DNA of 61,934 bases from Prochlorococcus sp. AG-402-M15. GTDB taxonomy: Bacteria > Cyanobacteriota > Cyanobacteriia > PCC-6307 > Cyanobiaceae. Made by a program: the position numbers and the translations under genes. The notes under the pieces are model-generated. The model saw only the letters and a program-made list of their open reading frames with translations, was not told the origin of the DNA and made no database searches. The stretch is from the NCBI GenBank assembly GCA_003216615.1, contig QCIP01000001.1, positions 177,455 through 239,388 on the forward strand, read 5' to 3'. This document shows positions 16,011-23,161 of this stretch, one piece after another (positions within the stretch are counted from its first letter, which is position 1; every line of letters begins with the position of its first letter).

Positions 16011-16110
16011 ATAGCTTATATAAATTATTTAAAAACTCTTAATTATTTCATTTAACTGTTATTTATCTCTCTTGTAAATTTCAAAAATTCATAATTATCA
16101 AACAATGAGT

Positions 16111-16296
16111 TTATGTATTTTGAATATTTTGGCGAAATGATTTAGAACTTTCCCATTTCAAATTATCCTTTAAATCATTGATATTATTTGATATTGAAAC
16201 TAAATTCACCATTTGAAGAATTTGAGTTTTATTTAGCCTATTAATAGCAATAAGTTTATTAAGCATTTCTAAAACAGAATTATCATTAATATTCAT
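16111..16296 (-). CDS. Small helical hypothetical protein (61 aa)
   Basis: Begins at the ATG at 16296 (MNINDNSVLEMLNKLIAINR), in preference to an upstream TTG. Amphipathic helices make up most of the length, with a C-terminal SKSFRQNIQNT. No membrane segment or known domain is present. It lies alone in an AT-rich strip. Confidence 0.45.
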   Translation of the reverse strand: MNINDNSVLEMLNKLIAINRLNKTQILQMVNLVSISNNINDLKDNLKWESSKSFRQNIQNT

Positions 16297-16544
16297 TGTT
16301 TGTATAAAAAAACTATGATGGTTCAATTCAAATACTTTATCTTATAATTTTAAAAATTACTCTTAAGATTTTATAATATATTTAATGCTAAATATAAAAA
16401 ATATTTATAAAATCATCAAAAATAAAACTCTTACTAATTAAAAATCTTAAACTCACTTTCTCATAAATTCGTTTATTGTAAAAAGAAAAAAAAATGAAAA
16501 AAAACTCTAAGAAAGAATATCTTAATAGAGATGAAGTTAATGAA

Positions 16545-16664
16545 ATGATTGAATCAGCTTTAAGGAGACACAATAGAAGATCTACAATAATATCAAGTGT
16601 ACTTGGCTGGATTCTAATAGGGGGTTATTCGTTTGGACTTTTTCAAGCAGTACAAAATGTCTGA
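16545..16664 (+). CDS. Small membrane protein, N-terminus uncertain (A-run frame break)
   Basis: From ATG 16545 the frame gives 39 residues with a C-terminal hydrophobic helix (IISSVLGWILIGGYSFGLF). The same frame is open upstream and reads KNSKKEYLNRDEVNEMIES, which looks coding. An ATG at 16495 followed by seven A's lies one base out of this frame; an eighth A would give a 56-residue protein starting MKKNSKKEYL. So either the short form is made, the A-run slips, or the strain carries an indel. No family is recognised. Confidence 0.5.
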   Translation: MIESALRRHNRRSTIISSVLGWILIGGYSFGLFQAVQNV

Positions 16665-16727
16665 TTAATCTTTTCTTTAAAGCAGAACTTGCTAGATGAT
16701 AAATTAATATAAGTCTAAGTATTTATT

Positions 16728-16949
16728 ATGAGGGAATATATTGAGGCAAATCTTACAGTGATAAGAAAATATTTAAAAAAACGCAAAACGTCTACATCAA
16801 AATTAAATAATGCTTCGATAATGGAAGAATTCAAAGAATGGAGCAAGGATCCAATTCCTGAAACAGAATCAATATGGACTTTACCTGACTTAACGAGAAA
16901 TGAAAGACTAAAAAATTTTTGTCGCTCGATTAAAAAAGAAATAAGATAA
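16728..16949 (+). CDS. Small basic hypothetical protein (73 aa)
   Basis: ATG-initiated, lysine-rich N-terminal half (VIRKYLKKRKTSTSK) and a C-terminal half with PIPETESIWTLPDLTRNERL. Soluble by composition. It ends 4 bases before the convergent small membrane-protein gene. No domain or function is recognised. Confidence 0.5.
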   Translation: MREYIEANLTVIRKYLKKRKTSTSKLNNASIMEEFKEWSKDPIPETESIWTLPDLTRNERLKNFCRSIKKEIR

Positions 16950-16953
16950 GTTT

Positions 16954-17112
16954 TTAACTACCTAGTTGAATATGATTTACCTTTAAGTAAAAATAACCCG
17001 CAAATCCCACTATATTTAATATTAAAACGAAAATCCAAGCTCCAATAGGCTGATTAGAATCAAAATTTTTTATTCTAATTTTATCTTTTAGTCTTTCAAT
17101 ATATTTAGTCAT
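16954..17112 (-). CDS. Small single-pass membrane protein (52 aa)
   Basis: ATG at 17112, reading MTKYIERLKDKIRIKNFDSN, then a hydrophobic helix (GAWIFVLILNIVGFAGYFY) and a short tail. Size and layout recall small thylakoid proteins, but the chlorophyll-binding ExxNGR motif of high-light-inducible proteins is absent, so I do not call it an HLIP. It is convergent with the preceding gene. Confidence 0.55.
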   Translation of the reverse strand: MTKYIERLKDKIRIKNFDSNQPIGAWIFVLILNIVGFAGYFYLKVNHIQLGS

Positions 17113-17414
17113 AATTAAAATTACTAAAAAGAATATCCTTAATTATAGAGATTTAAATTTAAAGGAATCTTAAATAAAAAAAAACTTCTTTTATTGTGAA
17201 TTTTTATTATCAAGCCTGTTAATGGGATATTTAATTAACTCTTTTTTGAGAATTTTTAAAAGTTTATTATGATTTAAAATTGTAAACTTCCTAGTAAAGG
17301 AATAATGCCATTTCATTGAATTAAAAAAAACTTGCTAATTTATTATTAATAAAATTATAATGCTTATTACGGTCACTCAGACCATATATAATTTAAATAA
17401 GGACAAATTTATTC
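17113..17414. other. 302-bp interval upstream of the peroxiredoxin gene
   Basis: No coding frame of note. It contains a T-rich stretch, several short runs of A, and the promoter-like pair described at 17332-17361. The leader between the predicted transcription start and the ATG is about 45 bases. Confidence 0.5.
17332..17361 (+). promoter_or_regulatory. Sigma-70-type promoter for the peroxiredoxin gene
   Basis: TTGCTA (17332-17337), an 18-bp spacer, and a perfect TATAAT (17356-17361). The distance to the ATG at 17415 (53 bp from the end of the -10) is normal. In such AT-rich DNA chance matches occur, but the perfect -10 with this spacing upstream of a lone gene is credible. Confidence 0.55.
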
Positions 17415-17999
17415 ATGAGCTTAATAGTTGGCCAAGAAGCACCAGACTTTAGTGCTACGGCAGTATATGATCAAGAGTTTAAGGAAATTACACTTTCAGA
17501 TCTAAGAGGTAAATGGGTTGTTTTATTCTTTTACCCATTAGATTTTACATTTGTATGTCCAACTGAAATCACTGCATTTAGTGACAGATACCAAGATTTC
17601 TCAGCACTTAACACAGAAATACTTGGAGTATCAGTTGATAGTAAACACTGTCATTTAGCTTGGATACAAACTCCAAGAAATGAAGGTGGAATAGGTGATA
17701 TTAACTACCCGTTAGTTTCTGACTTAAAAAGAGAAATTTGCCAGGCTTACAATGTTCTTAATGATGATGGAGAGGCAGATAGAGGTTTATTTCTAATTAA
17801 TCCTGAAGGAGTAGTTATGCATACGACTGTTAACAAAGCTCCTGTAGGCAGAAATGTTGATGAAACATTAAGGATTCTTCAAGGTTATCAATACGTTGCG
17901 GCAAATCCAGATGAAGTATGTCCAGCTAACTGGACCCCCGGGGAGAAAACAATGTTAGAGGACCCCAAAGGTAGTAAAGAATATTTTTCTGCGCTATAG
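17415..17999 (+). CDS. 2-Cys peroxiredoxin (AhpC/TSA family)
   Basis: A 194-residue typical 2-Cys peroxiredoxin. The peroxidatic cysteine is in [16 protein letters not shown] (about residue 53), the resolving cysteine in [11 protein letters not shown] near the C-terminus (about 174). FFYPLDF and [13 protein letters not shown] match the thioredoxin-like fold. It reduces hydrogen peroxide and organic hydroperoxides with thioredoxin as donor. A C-terminal tail ([14 protein letters not shown]) with a YF pair suggests the overoxidation-sensitive form. Codon use is less AT-biased than in its neighbours, as for highly expressed genes. Confidence 0.96.
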   Translation: MSLIVGQEAPDFSATAVYDQEFKEITLSDLRGKWVVLFFYPLDFTFVCPTEITAFSDRYQDFSALNTEILGVSVDSKHCHLAWIQTPRNEGGIGDINYPLVSDLKREICQAYNVLNDDGEADRGLFLINPEGVVMHTTVNKAPVGRNVDETLRILQGYQYVAANPDEVCPANWTPGEKTMLEDPKGSKEYFSAL

Positions 18000-18014
18000 A
18001 AGGATTAGAAACTT

Positions 18015-18764
18015 TTAAGCAAGTATTGAGTAGTAAATAATTATAAAAAAATAAAAAATAAATATATTCAAAATAGGGACAAGATCACTTGTTTGGGGTG
18101 TGCGTACGATCCAATCGCTTAAATTATTTTTATATGATAAAAAAGACCACATAAAGTAAGAAATTTCTATAAAGATTAAGATAAAAACATTAATTAAATT
18201 TAAGTTATTTAAACCAAAATATTTATAAATATGAAATTGATCATCAACATAAATATTATTAATTTGAAGATGCCAAAGGTAAAAGGAAATCAAAATAAAA
18301 TTTATCAGTATTAATTTTTTAAATATAAGCCTAGATTTTTTAAAAATTAATAAAATAGAAATTAGACATATGAAAAAACTTAACTGAATAATATCCGGTT
18401 TTTGGAAATTAATTCCTTCAAGAAATAAATTAGATACAAGGTCAAAATTTATATATAAATAATCAACTATTAAGTATGAAAGAAATATCAAATTTATTAC
18501 TACAAAAAATAATAATGTTTTACCTTTAATTGTATTATTAGTACTAATTTGCCTATTAAAATTATAATATGTATTGTTTTTTAAAGAGTTTAAACATACT
18601 AGAGATGGGCATATTGTACCGCTCAAATAGTAAAGAATTGAATAAAAAGAAATATCATTAATATTGAATAAATACAAATTAAACCATTGTTTTTGTACAA
18701 ATGGAAGAATAAGCAAAAATGATATTGAAACTAATAAATTCGTTAAGTTGTTTTTAATTATCAA
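18015..18764 (-). CDS. Polytopic membrane protein of unknown function
   Basis: A 249-residue protein with about six or seven hydrophobic segments (for example LLVSISFLLILPF, LLFFVVINLIFLSYLIVDYL, LSFFICLISILLIF, LINVFILIFIEISYFMWSF, and a C-terminal FIFYFFIIIYYSIL). The initiation codon is TTG. No transporter motif is recognised. Codons are extremely AT-rich. It lies just behind the FtsH-like gene on the same strand, 39 bases apart, and may be in its operon. Confidence 0.65.
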   Translation of the reverse strand: MIIKNNLTNLLVSISFLLILPFVQKQWFNLYLFNINDISFYSILYYLSGTICPSLVCLNSLKNNTYYNFNRQISTNNTIKGKTLLFFVVINLIFLSYLIVDYLYINFDLVSNLFLEGINFQKPDIIQLSFFICLISILLIFKKSRLIFKKLILINFILISFYLWHLQINNIYVDDQFHIYKYFGLNNLNLINVFILIFIEISYFMWSFLSYKNNLSDWIVRTPQTSDLVPILNIFIFYFFIIIYYSILA

Positions 18765-18803
18765 GAAAACATTATGTTTTTTATTTAATTTAAAACAATT
18801 AAA

Positions 18804-20558
18804 TCAAACTTTCAACAATGTAGAAGTTGTTAATTTAAAAACTTGTTTATCTATGGTTTCTTTATTTAAAAGTATATCAACTAATTTATCAAGTAAGACT
18901 CTATTTTTTTTCAATATTTCTATTGAATTATTTAATGAAATTTTAGAAATCCTTATGATTTCGTTATCTATTCTAGAACTGGTTTTTCCTGCTATGAGAG
19001 GCTTTCTTCTAAATAATCCTCCTCCCAAAAACATTTCATTATTATCAGAGTCCATTGAAATTGGACCAATAATTGAAAATCCATATTTTGTAACCATTTC
19101 TCTTACAATATTCGTCGCATAAGAGATATCATTTATGGAGCACTGTGTAATTTCACTTTCGCCAAAAACTATCGTTTCTGCTGCTCTTCCTGCTAAAGCA
19201 ATTTCAATTTTTGAAAATAATAATTTTTTTGAAATCAAGCCACTAGAAATTACATCTTCGTCTGGGCATATTTTTGTATATCCTCCTATAGATCCAGATC
19301 TTGGTAAGATTGTAATTTTATCAACTGATTCAATTCCATTTCTCACAGCAGATACAATTGCTCTGCCTACTTCGTTATAAGCAATGATTTTCTTCATATT
19401 AGAAGAAGTTATTAATGAACTTCTAAGGCCAATTGTAATTTTATCAAGAGCATTTTCTATATGAAAATCACTGATTAATTTGGATTTATTTCTTGCACAG
19501 TGAATAGCACTCTCGTTCATCAAATTTGCAAGATCTGCCCCAGAAAATCCAACTGTTCTAGAAGCCCAATATCCTAAGTCAACTTCTTTTGAAAGTGGTT
19601 TTGAAAGAGAATGAACTGAAAGAATTTTTTTTCTTCCATCTAAATCTGGAAGCATTACCTCTATTTTCCTATCAAACCGTCCTGGTCTTAATAAAGCTGC
19701 ATCTAATATATCTGGTCTATTCGTTGCTGCTAAAACAATAATCCCTGAATTATCAGCAAAACCATCTAATTCAGTTAGAAGCTGATTAAGAGTTTGCTCT
19801 CTTTCATCATTTCCACCTCCTATACCGGAACCTCTTTGCCTGCCAATAGAATCAATTTCGTCAATAAAAATTATACAAGGAGATTTTTCCTTAGCTTTAG
19901 CGAATAGATCTCTAACTCGACTTGCACCAACACCAACAAAAAGTTCTACAAACTCGGATGCTGCTATTGAGAGAAAAGGGACTCCTGATTCGCCAGCAAT
20001 TGCTTTAGCCAATAATGTCTTACCAGTTCCAGGAGGGCCAATTAAAAGAACCCCTTTAGGAACTTTTGCTCCAAGATTTTCAAACTTTTCTGGTTCCTTC
20101 AAAAAAGTAATCACTTCCTTTAATTCTTCAGCAGCTTCAGGTACACCAGCTACATCATCAAATCTAGTATCAACATCGTCAATAGTTGCAAATTTAGCTT
20201 GATTTTTACTAAAACCAAAAGCTCTAGAAGCTAATTTTGATGTACTTCTAAGAATTAAAACTAAAGCTAATATAAAAATTATTAAAAGACTAATTGACGC
20301 AAATGAATTAGCTGCTGCGGAATCTTTTCTACTATTATTGATAGTAAGTTCAACTTTATTTTCAGTAGCCTTCTCAAGGATTAATTGATCGTTATAAAGG
20401 ATAGGTATTTTGAATTTGTCACCATTTTTAAACAAAACATCAATTTCTCTCTGTCTTGGATAGAAAAATATAGATTCTATTTTTCCTTCCTCTATATCCG
20501 TTAGAAGATCCGAATAACTTGATTTAGAATTTGAATATGAGAATTTTGATCTAAACAC
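18804..20558 (-). CDS. FtsH-family protein with lost zinc-binding motif (FtsHi-like pseudoprotease)
   Basis: A 584-residue FtsH homologue started by GTG at 20558; an in-frame stop is just upstream. The AAA+ module is intact: Walker A GPPGTGKT, Walker [10 protein letters not shown], and the arginine-finger region ALLRPGRFD. The peptidase part aligns in sequence but the HEXXH zinc motif, usually AYHEAGHA, reads AYNEVGRA: both histidines are gone. The third-ligand region [15 protein letters not shown] is present. Only one transmembrane helix (about residues 86-104, [17 protein letters not shown]) is visible; the usual first helix is missing. It should unfold but not cut proteins, comparable to plastid FtsHi. 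A working FtsH must be elsewhere in the genome. Confidence 0.9.
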   Translation of the reverse strand: MFRSKFSYSNSKSSYSDLLTDIEEGKIESIFFYPRQREIDVLFKNGDKFKIPILYNDQLILEKATENKVELTINNSRKDSAAANSFASISLLIIFILALVLILRSTSKLASRAFGFSKNQAKFATIDDVDTRFDDVAGVPEAAEELKEVITFLKEPEKFENLGAKVPKGVLLIGPPGTGKTLLAKAIAGESGVPFLSIAASEFVELFVGVGASRVRDLFAKAKEKSPCIIFIDEIDSIGRQRGSGIGGGNDEREQTLNQLLTELDGFADNSGIIVLAATNRPDILDAALLRPGRFDRKIEVMLPDLDGRKKILSVHSLSKPLSKEVDLGYWASRTVGFSGADLANLMNESAIHCARNKSKLISDFHIENALDKITIGLRSSLITSSNMKKIIAYNEVGRAIVSAVRNGIESVDKITILPRSGSIGGYTKICPDEDVISSGLISKKLLFSKIEIALAGRAAETIVFGESEITQCSINDISYATNIVREMVTKYGFSIIGPISMDSDNNEMFLGGGLFRRKPLIAGKTSSRIDNEIIRISKISLNNSIEILKKNRVLLDKLVDILLNKETIDKQVFKLTTSTLLKV

Positions 20559-20637
20559 TAATCTTTATAAGTTATTAATAAAGGATATATACTTATTTAA
20601 AAAATTGACGTATATAAACAAAATATACTCAAAAGTT

Positions 20638-20665
20638 TTGGAGATAACCATTTAAAGGTTATATT
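20638..20665 (+). promoter_or_regulatory. Promoter-like pair and hairpin before rpmF
   Basis: TTGGAG (20638-20643), a 16-bp spacer, and TATATT (20660-20665) precede rpmF by about 25 bases. Between the boxes, ATAACC and GGTTAT form a 6-bp inverted repeat with a 7-base loop, overlapping the promoter; it could be an operator. Confidence 0.35.
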
Positions 20666-20689
20666 ATTATAGGGAAATAAAAAAACAGA

Positions 20690-20860
20690 ATGGCTGTACC
20701 AAAGAAGAAAAAATCAAAGAGCAAAAGGAACCAAAGGCACGCTGTCTGGAAAGGTAAAGCAGCAATAGCAGCTCAAAAAGCTATATCTTTAGGTAAATCA
20801 GTTTTAACTGGGAAAGCTCAAGGGTTTGTTTATCCTATAGAGGAAGAAGAGGAGGAATAG
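20690..20860 (+). CDS. rpmF: 50S ribosomal protein L32
   Basis: A 56-residue L32 with the usual start [20 protein letters not shown]. It lacks the C-terminal cysteine pair of the zinc-ribbon form and ends in an acidic tail, as in cyanobacteria. The start at 20690 is the only ATG giving the family sequence. It is divergent from the FtsH-like gene and convergent with the DUF565 gene, which ends 1 base after it. Confidence 0.96.
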   Translation: MAVPKKKKSKSKRNQRHAVWKGKAAIAAQKAISLGKSVLTGKAQGFVYPIEEEEEE

Positions 20861-20861
20861 C

Positions 20862-21188
20862 TTAAGATCCTAATTTAAATGCCTCAAGTATAACGGCATA
20901 GATTGCTCCGATTCTTAATTTGTCAACTACGGACCATAGATCATAAAATTTAGAACTTGAAGAAGGCTTAATTCTTATAATTATCTCAATAAAAACTATA
21001 ATTAGTGGAACCATAATTAACTCATTTTTACCTTCAGATATAAATTTTGTAAGAAAATTTGCAAATAAAAAATAACCTGTTAAAACAGAAATCAGACCAA
21101 TAGATTTTGATCTCCAAGTATCACTTAGAAAACCAAATAATAAATTATTTAATTGAAGTGTAATTTTTGAAAAATTAGTTTTTTGCAT
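20862..21188 (-). CDS. Ycf20-like protein (DUF565)
   Basis: A 108-residue membrane protein with two or three hydrophobic helices (SIGLISVLTGYFLFANFL and LIMVPLIIVFIEIIIRI). The opening MQKTNFSKITLQLNNLLFGF and the ending RIGAIYAVILEAFKLGS are the conserved edges of DUF565, the family of plastid Ycf20, which is linked in algae to non-photochemical quenching. The ATG overlaps the end of the HAD gene by 14 bases, so the two are cotranscribed. Confidence 0.85.
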   Translation of the reverse strand: MQKTNFSKITLQLNNLLFGFLSDTWRSKSIGLISVLTGYFLFANFLTKFISEGKNELIMVPLIIVFIEIIIRIKPSSSSKFYDLWSVVDKLRIGAIYAVILEAFKLGS

Positions 21189-21939
21189 TGCTAATAGTAA
21201 TTAAATAATCATTTAGGAAACTATAGTCAACATATGGTTTTTTTAGTTTAGGGCCTTTAATTACATTTGCCACATTATTCTCATCACCTAAAGTATCCAA
21301 AATACAATCTAATTTAATATTTTTATCTATAACTATTGGAATATTAGATGGAACAAAAATTGTGGGTAATTTAGCTGATATTGAAGATATTAGTCCTGGA
21401 TTAGAATCTTCGAATACTATTGAGTTATTTTTTTTAATTCCACTTAGTTGAACTGCCTTTAAATAGGGTAATGGATTTGGTTTTTTTAATTCAACATCCT
21501 CACTTGATATTATAAATTCAAATGGATTGATACCATTAAATAAATATTCGACAAGTAAATCTACTTGATTTCTAGAACTCGAAGTAACTATAAATTGCCT
21601 TATTTTTTTTCTATGTAATTCATTAATTAATCTAGAAACTCCAGTTTTAAAGTTAACGGAATTTTTTTTAATTAATTCTAAATAATGAAACTGTTTTTTC
21701 TCATGAATTTTGAAAATTACATCATCTGAAAAGTGATCTTTATTTAATTTAGAATAATAAGCAATTCTATTTTTGCCTCCATTTATTCTCAAAAGTTGAA
21801 TATATTTATTAGTGTCCCAATTCCAATTTATACCAAGTTCATTGAATGCATTATTAAATGCAGGTAAATGAGCCTCCAATTCAGTATTTGCGATAGTGCC
21901 ATCTAAATCCCAATAAACACCCTCAAGATAGGTTATCAA
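21175..21939 (-). CDS. HAD-superfamily phosphatase, CbbY-like
   Basis: A 254-residue HAD hydrolase. Motif I is YWDLDGTIANTE (nucleophile Asp in DLDGT), motif II is FIVTSSS, motif III has a Lys in SEDVELKKPNPLPY, and motif IV is VFEDSNPGLISS. The helical cap after motif I fits the CbbY/beta-phosphoglucomutase branch (type C1). In autotrophs CbbY-like enzymes remove the RuBisCO inhibitor xylulose-1,5-bisphosphate; whether this one does is inference. Confidence 0.85.
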   Translation of the reverse strand: MITYLEGVYWDLDGTIANTELEAHLPAFNNAFNELGINWNWDTNKYIQLLRINGGKNRIAYYSKLNKDHFSDDVIFKIHEKKQFHYLELIKKNSVNFKTGVSRLINELHRKKIRQFIVTSSSRNQVDLLVEYLFNGINPFEFIISSEDVELKKPNPLPYLKAVQLSGIKKNNSIVFEDSNPGLISSISAKLPTIFVPSNIPIVIDKNIKLDCILDTLGDENNVANVIKGPKLKKPYVDYSFLNDYLITISNAKN

Positions 21940-21948
21940 GGAATTTTT

Positions 21949-22026
21949 TTATTTACGGTAAAACACTAGCGCAATTATTGCTGGTCCTGCTAACGCAACT
22001 ACAGCTAGTGGGATGAGTGTTGCCAT
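21949..22026 (-). CDS. Psb30/Ycf12-like photosystem II mini-protein (25 aa)
   Basis: A short ATG frame reading MATLIPLAVVALAGPAIIAL and ending VFYRK. It is one hydrophobic helix with the LAGPAII core and short positive C-terminus typical of Psb30 (Ycf12), a single-helix subunit at the edge of photosystem II. It lies 9 bases ahead of the HAD gene on the same strand. The assignment rests on a short motif, so another small thylakoid peptide is possible. Confidence 0.6.
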   Translation of the reverse strand: MATLIPLAVVALAGPAIIALVFYRK

Positions 22027-22108
22027 GATTAATGAATATGTTTTGTGATACTATTTTTACAAATAAATGATTGAACTGTACTGATACGTTACAAGATTGA
22101 ATTAAATT

Positions 22109-22456
22109 ATGAAATCGTGGACATGTATAGAAAAATGTGGTGCTTGTTGTAAATTCAACTTGAACGAAAGAAGAGATCTTGCTGACAAACTTAACAAAGA
22201 TGATATCGCTTTAATAAATTCAATGACAGATAAAGACGGTTGGTGTATGAATCTAGACAGGGAAAATAAAAAATGCTTAATTTACGAAACTAGACCTCAT
22301 TTTTGCCGGGTTAATGAATTTTCAATTACATTTAAAGAATATTTGAAATCTGGTGACAAATTTCTTATAGATTGCTGCAAACAACATATTTCATCAAATT
22401 ATGGAAATAAAAGTAAAGAAATGAAAAGATTTAAAATGGCAATCTCAGGAAAATGA
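22109..22456 (+). CDS. YkgJ-family cysteine-cluster protein
   Basis: A 115-residue soluble protein with an N-terminal CIEKCGACCKFNL cluster and later cysteines (GWCMN, KKCLIYETRPHFCRVN, DCCKQH), matching the YkgJ family thought to bind a metal or Fe-S cluster. The YETRPHFCR segment is family-typical. Its stop overlaps the start of the UPF0016 gene by 4 bases (ATGA), indicating translational coupling. Confidence 0.85.
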   Translation: MKSWTCIEKCGACCKFNLNERRDLADKLNKDDIALINSMTDKDGWCMNLDRENKKCLIYETRPHFCRVNEFSITFKEYLKSGDKFLIDCCKQHISSNYGNKSKEMKRFKMAISGK

Positions 22457-22779
22457 ATAGTAAATTAGAAAAAAATGAGAACAAAATAGAAAAAAGTTTC
22501 TTATCTATATTTATTACAAGTTTTACAACAATTTTTATTGCTGAACTGGGTGATAAAACCCAGATAGCTACTTTAATGCTCTCTGCTGAATCAGGTAAGC
22601 CAATAATTGTTTTCCTTGGAAGTTCTCTAGCTTTGGTAAGCTCTAGCTTAGTAGGAGTTCTTATTGGTAAATGGTTATCCAAAAAAATATCTCCAAGTAA
22701 CTTTGCTTTATTTACAGGTGCTTTAATGATAATAATAAGTTTATTTTTAGCCTTTGATACTTTCAAAAATTATTTATAA
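22453..22779 (+). CDS. UPF0016/GDT1-family cation transporter, half-size subunit A
   Basis: A 108-residue protein with three hydrophobic segments and the family signature ELGDKTQIATLMLSAES (E-x-G-D-K-T) at about residues 31-47. Full-length UPF0016 members (Mnx in Synechocystis, GDT1/PAM71 in plants) carry two such repeats and move Mn2+ or Ca2+. Here the two repeats are separate genes; this one starts at ATG within the YkgJ stop and has a short basic/acidic N-terminal tail. Confidence 0.85.
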   Translation: MNSKLEKNENKIEKSFLSIFITSFTTIFIAELGDKTQIATLMLSAESGKPIIVFLGSSLALVSSSLVGVLIGKWLSKKISPSNFALFTGALMIIISLFLAFDTFKNYL

Positions 22780-23091
22780 ATGGTTTTAAGTTTATTACTA
22801 TCAACATTTCTAACCGTTTTTATAGCTGAATTAGGTGACAAAACCCAACTAGCTACTTTAACTATAAGTGGCACTTCAAATAAACCATTTGCAGTTTTTT
22901 TAGGTTCTTCTTCTGCGCTTGTCTTTGCAAGTTTACTCGGAGCTTTGACAGGAGGTTCGATTTCAAGTTTTTTACCCCAAGTAGTTCTAAAATCAATAGC
23001 CTCCATAACATTTTTAATTATTGGTATAAGGCTTTTAATTAACTCACTTAATATCGATAATGATGAAAAAGAAGACAAAGAAAATAATTAG
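22780..23091 (+). CDS. UPF0016/GDT1-family cation transporter, half-size subunit B
   Basis: A 103-residue second half-transporter. Its signature is ELGDKTQLATLTISGTSNKP (about residues 16-35), with three hydrophobic segments and an acidic C-terminal tail (DNDEKEDKE). Its ATG follows the stop of subunit A with no gap. The two proteins probably pair in antiparallel to form the two-fold pore that is one polypeptide in other cyanobacteria. Mn2+ export from the cytoplasm is the likely role by homology. Confidence 0.85.
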   Translation: MVLSLLLSTFLTVFIAELGDKTQLATLTISGTSNKPFAVFLGSSSALVFASLLGALTGGSISSFLPQVVLKSIASITFLIIGIRLLINSLNIDNDEKEDKENN

Positions 23092-23161
23092 TTTTAAGCT
23101 TGTATAAAAGGTGTAATAATGGAGTATATACAATTTAATTAATTTATAATTTTTTTTTATT

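Noticed and set aside
16388-16573. 61-codon minus-strand hydrophobic frame
   Set aside because: Overlaps the plus-strand small membrane-protein frame; its Phe/Leu/Ser-rich content is what antisense of Lys/Glu-rich AT-rich DNA gives.
16954-17112. Small membrane protein as a high-light-inducible (Hli) protein
   Set aside because: The required ExxNGR chlorophyll-binding motif is absent.
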